A DNA stretch of 7,383 nt from Nitrospinota bacterium (GTDB lineage Bacteria > UBA8248). A program made the translations under genes and the position numbers. This document shows positions 4,918 through 7,383 of the stretch, piece after piece (within the stretch, counting starts at the first letter, position 1; every line of letters starts with the position of its first letter). The notes beneath the pieces were generated by a model. That model searched no databases and was not told the origin of the DNA. It saw nothing but the letters and a program-made list of their open reading frames with translations. The DNA is taken from the NCBI GenBank assembly GCA_003506735.1, contig DNYS01000213.1:519-7901 (forward strand), in the 5' to 3' direction.

Positions 4918-6375
4918 CTAGAACTTGTCGATATAGGCGCCGCTGGCCACGCTCTTGCGCCAGGCTTCGATCTGATCCTTGCGGCCGATATCGTCGGTCA
5001 CCTTGTTCCAGCCTTTTTCGATGCGCTTGGCGGCCTCCCCGGCCTTGATGTTGCCCTGCATAACCAGGGCGAGGTTTTTGTCGAGCACGTTGAAGTACTC
5101 GTAGTTGCCCTCGATCATCAGGAGCGAGATCGCGTTTTTCGCGTTTTTCAGCGTCATCTTGACGAACGGCTCGGTGTGCTTGTCGAGGACGGCCTTGTTC
5201 GTCAGGTTCGAGGTGCGCATCGGGTCCCAGAAGCCCTTGGGATCGGCGATGGCCTCGTCGCCCTTCGTCGGCCCCGTGAACCACTGGATAAAGTAGTAGG
5301 CGAGTTCCGGGTGCTTGCTGTAGCTGTTCACCATGTAGCCGGTGCCGGCCGCCTGGGGCGCGCGGTTGACCATCTTGCCGTCCACCTTCACGGCCGGAAC
5401 CGGGCAGGCCAGCTGGTTGCCGCTGATCTTGCTCTTCGGACTCCGGTTGGCGTAGCCCATGGCCGAGGGGAAGGACATGAACGAGAAGGCCTGTCCGCTG
5501 CCCCAGTGGGGATAAAGCTGCGGCGTTCCCCAGCCCTGAACATCGGGTGGCATGTACTTGACGATCGAGGAGAATTCCTTGATGGCCCGGATGCCGTTCG
5601 GGGTGTTGATGGTGGGATTCATGTTCTTGTCGAATAGCAGCCCGCCCAGATAGGCCGGGAAATGGCGGTAGGAGAAGTTGATGCTCCGGTAGGCCTGGGC
5701 GCCGTAGAGGGGCTTGTCGAATTTCTTGCCCCAGCGGGTCTGGCCTTTTTTCGTGTGGAAGAACTTCGCCATCTGCTCCCACTCGGCCATCGTATCCGGG
5801 CAGCCCGGCGCCTTGCCGAACTTCGCCTTATACTCGGCCGCGCCCAGTTTCATGATGTCGGAGCGCAGGAACAGGGCGATGTGGTCGCCGTCCAGGAGGA
5901 ACCAGTAGCTCTTTTCGTTGTAGGTCTGTTGCGCCCGAAGGCCGGGGTCGATGCCCGAAAAATCGGGTTTTCCCTTGGCGATATATTTATCGAGCTGCTG
6001 AAGCACGCCCGCCCCCGCGGCGTCCGGCACGATGTAGGGGAAGTGGTTGATAATATCGTACTGGCCCGTCTTGGCCACCGCCTCCGCCATGATCTTCGCC
6101 GGAATGTCCGTGTAGCCGTAAATGATAGGCTTGATCTTGACGCCCGTGAGCTTCTCCCACTGCCTGAGGTACTTCGGCTGGGAGTTTTTGAAGAGCGAAA
6201 TCAGGAGCATGGTCTGGGTCGGATTTTTCATATTGTGCTTTTTGATGTACGCCTTGGCCCCGTTGATGGCCCTCTCCTCGACCGTCGCGCCGGGCAACAC
6301 CTGGGCGGCGGCGCCCGATGCCACCAGCCCCGCGAGGCCTATAAACAACAACGTTCCCACGAGAAACCGTTTCAT
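4918..6375 (-). CDS. ABC transporter extracellular solute-binding protein (family 1, sugar-type)
   Basis: A 485-residue periplasmic binding protein that captures the ligand and delivers it to the permease pair encoded downstream. The start at ATG 6375 is fixed by GGGAGG (6383-6388) seven bases upstream; a 14-residue longer version would put charged residues before the signal. The N-terminus MKRFLVGTLLFIGLAGLVAS then GAAAQ is a classical signal peptide (K-R, 16-18 hydrophobic residues, A-A-A cleavage site near residue 24) without a lipobox Cys. Mature features fit family 1 binding proteins: TMLLISLFKNSQPKYLRQWE leading to LTGVKIKPI (lobe I strand), GQYDIINHFPYIVPDAAGAG, PDTMAEWEQMAKFF, and aromatic-rich segments such as SYWFLLDGDHIALFLRSD. 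The late part has GTGYMVNSYSKHPELAYYFIQWFTGP, the usual 'G..i...skn.e.A..f..fl' block. It is longer than MalE (about 370 mature residues) but within the range of the family. The ligand is unknown. Confidence 0.92.
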   Translation of the reverse strand: MKRFLVGTLLFIGLAGLVASGAAAQVLPGATVEERAINGAKAYIKKHNMKNPTQTMLLISLFKNSQPKYLRQWEKLTGVKIKPIIYGYTDIPAKIMAEAVAKTGQYDIINHFPYIVPDAAGAGVLQQLDKYIAKGKPDFSGIDPGLRAQQTYNEKSYWFLLDGDHIALFLRSDIMKLGAAEYKAKFGKAPGCPDTMAEWEQMAKFFHTKKGQTRWGKKFDKPLYGAQAYRSINFSYRHFPAYLGGLLFDKNMNPTINTPNGIRAIKEFSSIVKYMPPDVQGWGTPQLYPHWGSGQAFSFMSFPSAMGYANRSPKSKISGNQLACPVPAVKVDGKMVNRAPQAAGTGYMVNSYSKHPELAYYFIQWFTGPTKGDEAIADPKGFWDPMRTSNLTNKAVLDKHTEPFVKMTLKNAKNAISLLMIEGNYEYFNVLDKNLALVMQGNIKAGEAAKRIEKGWNKVTDDIGRKDQIEAWRKSVASGAYIDKF

Positions 6376-6382
6376 TGAAATT

Positions 6383-6388
6383 CCTCCC
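6383..6388 (-). promoter_or_regulatory. Strong ribosome binding site of the binding-protein gene
   Basis: On the minus strand GGGAGG lies 7 nt before ATG 6375. It is much stronger than any site before the two permease genes. That fits a higher need for binding protein than for channel subunits. Confidence 0.8.
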
Positions 6389-6483
6389 CTGATATGGCGG
6401 TGCACGGTGCGGAACACCTGATGCAGCCGCCTTTGAATGGGTTCTTGCGCACAAGCCCCCTAACGCGATTACGGCAGGGTTCG

Positions 6484-6518
6484 AAAAAAGAGGAAACAGA
6501 TAGTCCTTATCGCCTCTT
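6484..6518 (-). terminator. Terminator-like hairpin after the ATPase gene
   Basis: Read on the minus strand, AAGAGG (6518-6513) pairs with CCTCTT (6493-6488), with an inner GATA/TATC helix (6511-6508 with 6502-6499). The right arm merges into a run of six T (6489-6484). It begins 41 nt after the ATPase stop at 6559 and 143 nt before the binding-protein ATG. The outer stem is only 6 bp with an internal loop, so termination may be partial. If active, the binding-protein and permease genes need their own promoter, but I see no convincing -35/-10 pair between 6376 and 6483. Confidence 0.45.
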
Positions 6519-6558
6519 CCCCCGGAAATCCCCACCGTTCCATATTACTTCCTCCAAG

Positions 6559-7383
6559 TCAGGTCAGGCGGACGCCGCTTTCGGGATCGAAAAAGTGAAC
6601 GCCCGGCGAATTGAAGCAAAACCGAATCGGGTCGCCCGGGCGAAACACACGCTCCGCGCTGACCTTGGCCACGATAAGCTCCTCGCTTCCGCAAGAGAAG
6701 AAAACCAGGGTTTCATCTCCCAGAGGCTCAATCAGCTTGATTCTCCCCTCCGGGCCGTCATCCCCGATGACGACGTTCTCGGAGCGCACGCCGAGATGGA
6801 CTCTTTTTCCGCCTCCAAAGGAGGGCGCGGAAGGCAAAGAAAGGTTCATTTCGAAGTGATCGGTTACAAAGAGGAAAGAGCCGGTCTCGCGCACCTGCCC
6901 GGAGAGGATATTCATCGTCGGCTGGCCGAAAAAGGTGGCTACGAATTGATTGATGGGGTTCCGGTAAATTTCCAGGGGCGTGCCAATCTGCTGAACATGC
7001 CCGCTTTCCATCACCAGGATGCGATCGGCCATCGTCATGGCCTCTGCCTGATCGTGGGTGACATAGAGAAAGGTGGATTTTATCTCCTCATGGAGGCGCT
7101 TCAACTCGGTCCGCATATCTACCCGGAGGTTCGCGTCTAGGCTCGAAAGCGGCTCGTCCATGAGCAGCACTTCGGGTTCGGTCACAATCGTGCGGGCCAG
7201 GGCAATCCGCTGGGCCTCCCCTCCCGAGCACTGGGCGGGCTTCTTCGAGAGAAGGTGCGTGATTTTCATCGTGTCGGCGACCCGGAAAACCCGCTCTTTC
7301 ACCTCCGTGCCCGGAATACTATCCACGCGCAGGCCGAAGGCGATATTCTCGAAAACCGTCATGTGGGGAAAAAGCGCGAGGTC
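6559..7383 (-). CDS. ABC importer ATPase, MalK/UgpC-like (5' end outside the window)
   Basis: 274 residues are visible; the Walker A region lies beyond the right edge. The protein powers the importer by ATP hydrolysis on the cytoplasmic face of the two permeases. Numbering from the first visible residue, it begins just after the Q-loop Gln with DLALFPHMTVFENIAFGL, typical of MalK relatives. The ABC signature is CSGGEAQR (52-59), where most members have LSGGQQQR or LSGGQRQR. Walker B is VLLMDEP (72-78), the D-loop SSLD (80-83) and the H-loop His is in YVTHDQAEAMTMADRI (His110). The section GTPLEIYRNPINQFVATFFG leads into the C-terminal TOBE-type beta domain (LGVRSENV, then RIKLIEPLGDETLVFF), characteristic of CUT1 ATPases. 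An internal ATG at 7362 could be mistaken for the start, but the Q-loop residues upstream show the gene continues. It is the first gene of this set in transcription order. Confidence 0.95.
   Translation of the reverse strand, partial: DLALFPHMTVFENIAFGLRVDSIPGTEVKERVFRVADTMKITHLLSKKPAQCSGGEAQRIALARTIVTEPEVLLMDEPLSSLDANLRVDMRTELKRLHEEIKSTFLYVTHDQAEAMTMADRILVMESGHVQQIGTPLEIYRNPINQFVATFFGQPTMNILSGQVRETGSFLFVTDHFEMNLSLPSAPSFGGGKRVHLGVRSENVVIGDDGPEGRIKLIEPLGDETLVFFSCGSEELIVAKVSAERVFRPGDPIRFCFNSPGVHFFDPESGVRLT

Noticed and set aside
4606..5637. Plus-strand frame of 343 codons over the binding-protein gene
   Set aside because: It is a shadow of the binding-protein and permease genes, with biased composition and no domain.
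6439..6450. CTTG/CAAG inverted repeat upstream of the binding-protein gene as an operator
   Set aside because: Only four base pairs around a 4-nt centre, too short to separate from chance.

Overview
The window looks like bacterial chromosome from a GC-rich, probably Gram-negative organism. The ABC-transporter half encodes a periplasmic binding protein with a Sec signal peptide, and most coding DNA has strongly GC-biased third positions. I cannot assign a genus. If the selenocysteine call below is right, the host must also carry the Sec machinery (selA, selB, selC, selD), none of which lies in this window.

Left part, plus strand (35-2560): a luciferase-like (LLM) flavin-dependent oxidoreductase, an OsmC-family protein interrupted by an in-frame TGA, and a two-domain rhodanese-type sulfurtransferase. 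The most interesting feature is the OsmC gene. Its TGA (1398-1400) falls exactly where the family has its peroxidatic cysteine (the Gly-Ser-Cys position). The reading frame continues to a normal C-terminus that keeps the second conserved Cys. A 7-bp hairpin with a G in the second apical-loop position begins 13 nt after the TGA, as expected for a bacterial SECIS element. I read it as a Sec-containing OsmC-like peroxidase of 144 residues (U55/C117) rather than a pseudogene. A conventional gene caller would split or truncate it and lose the active site. The 1052-1730 stretch, and by eye the end of the LLM gene, is clearly more AT-rich than its surroundings.

Middle (2561-2881): a convergent intergenic region. 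It holds a small hairpin after the sulfurtransferase and, on the minus strand, a short in-frame C-terminal fragment resembling an alpha/beta hydrolase. I interpret the fragment as the remnant of a decayed gene.

Right part, minus strand (2882-7383, transcribed right to left): a CUT1-type ABC importer. The order is ATPase (5' end beyond the window), solute-binding protein, MalF-like permease, MalG-like permease. The permease genes overlap by one base (TAATG). A 22-bp perfect palindrome sits between the binding-protein and permease genes, where such operons often carry a hairpin that sets the protein ratio. A terminator-like hairpin with a T6 tract follows the ATPase gene, so the binding-protein gene may have its own promoter. 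The substrate cannot be read from the sequence; a carbohydrate, polyol or glycerol-phosphate type ligand is usual for this family.
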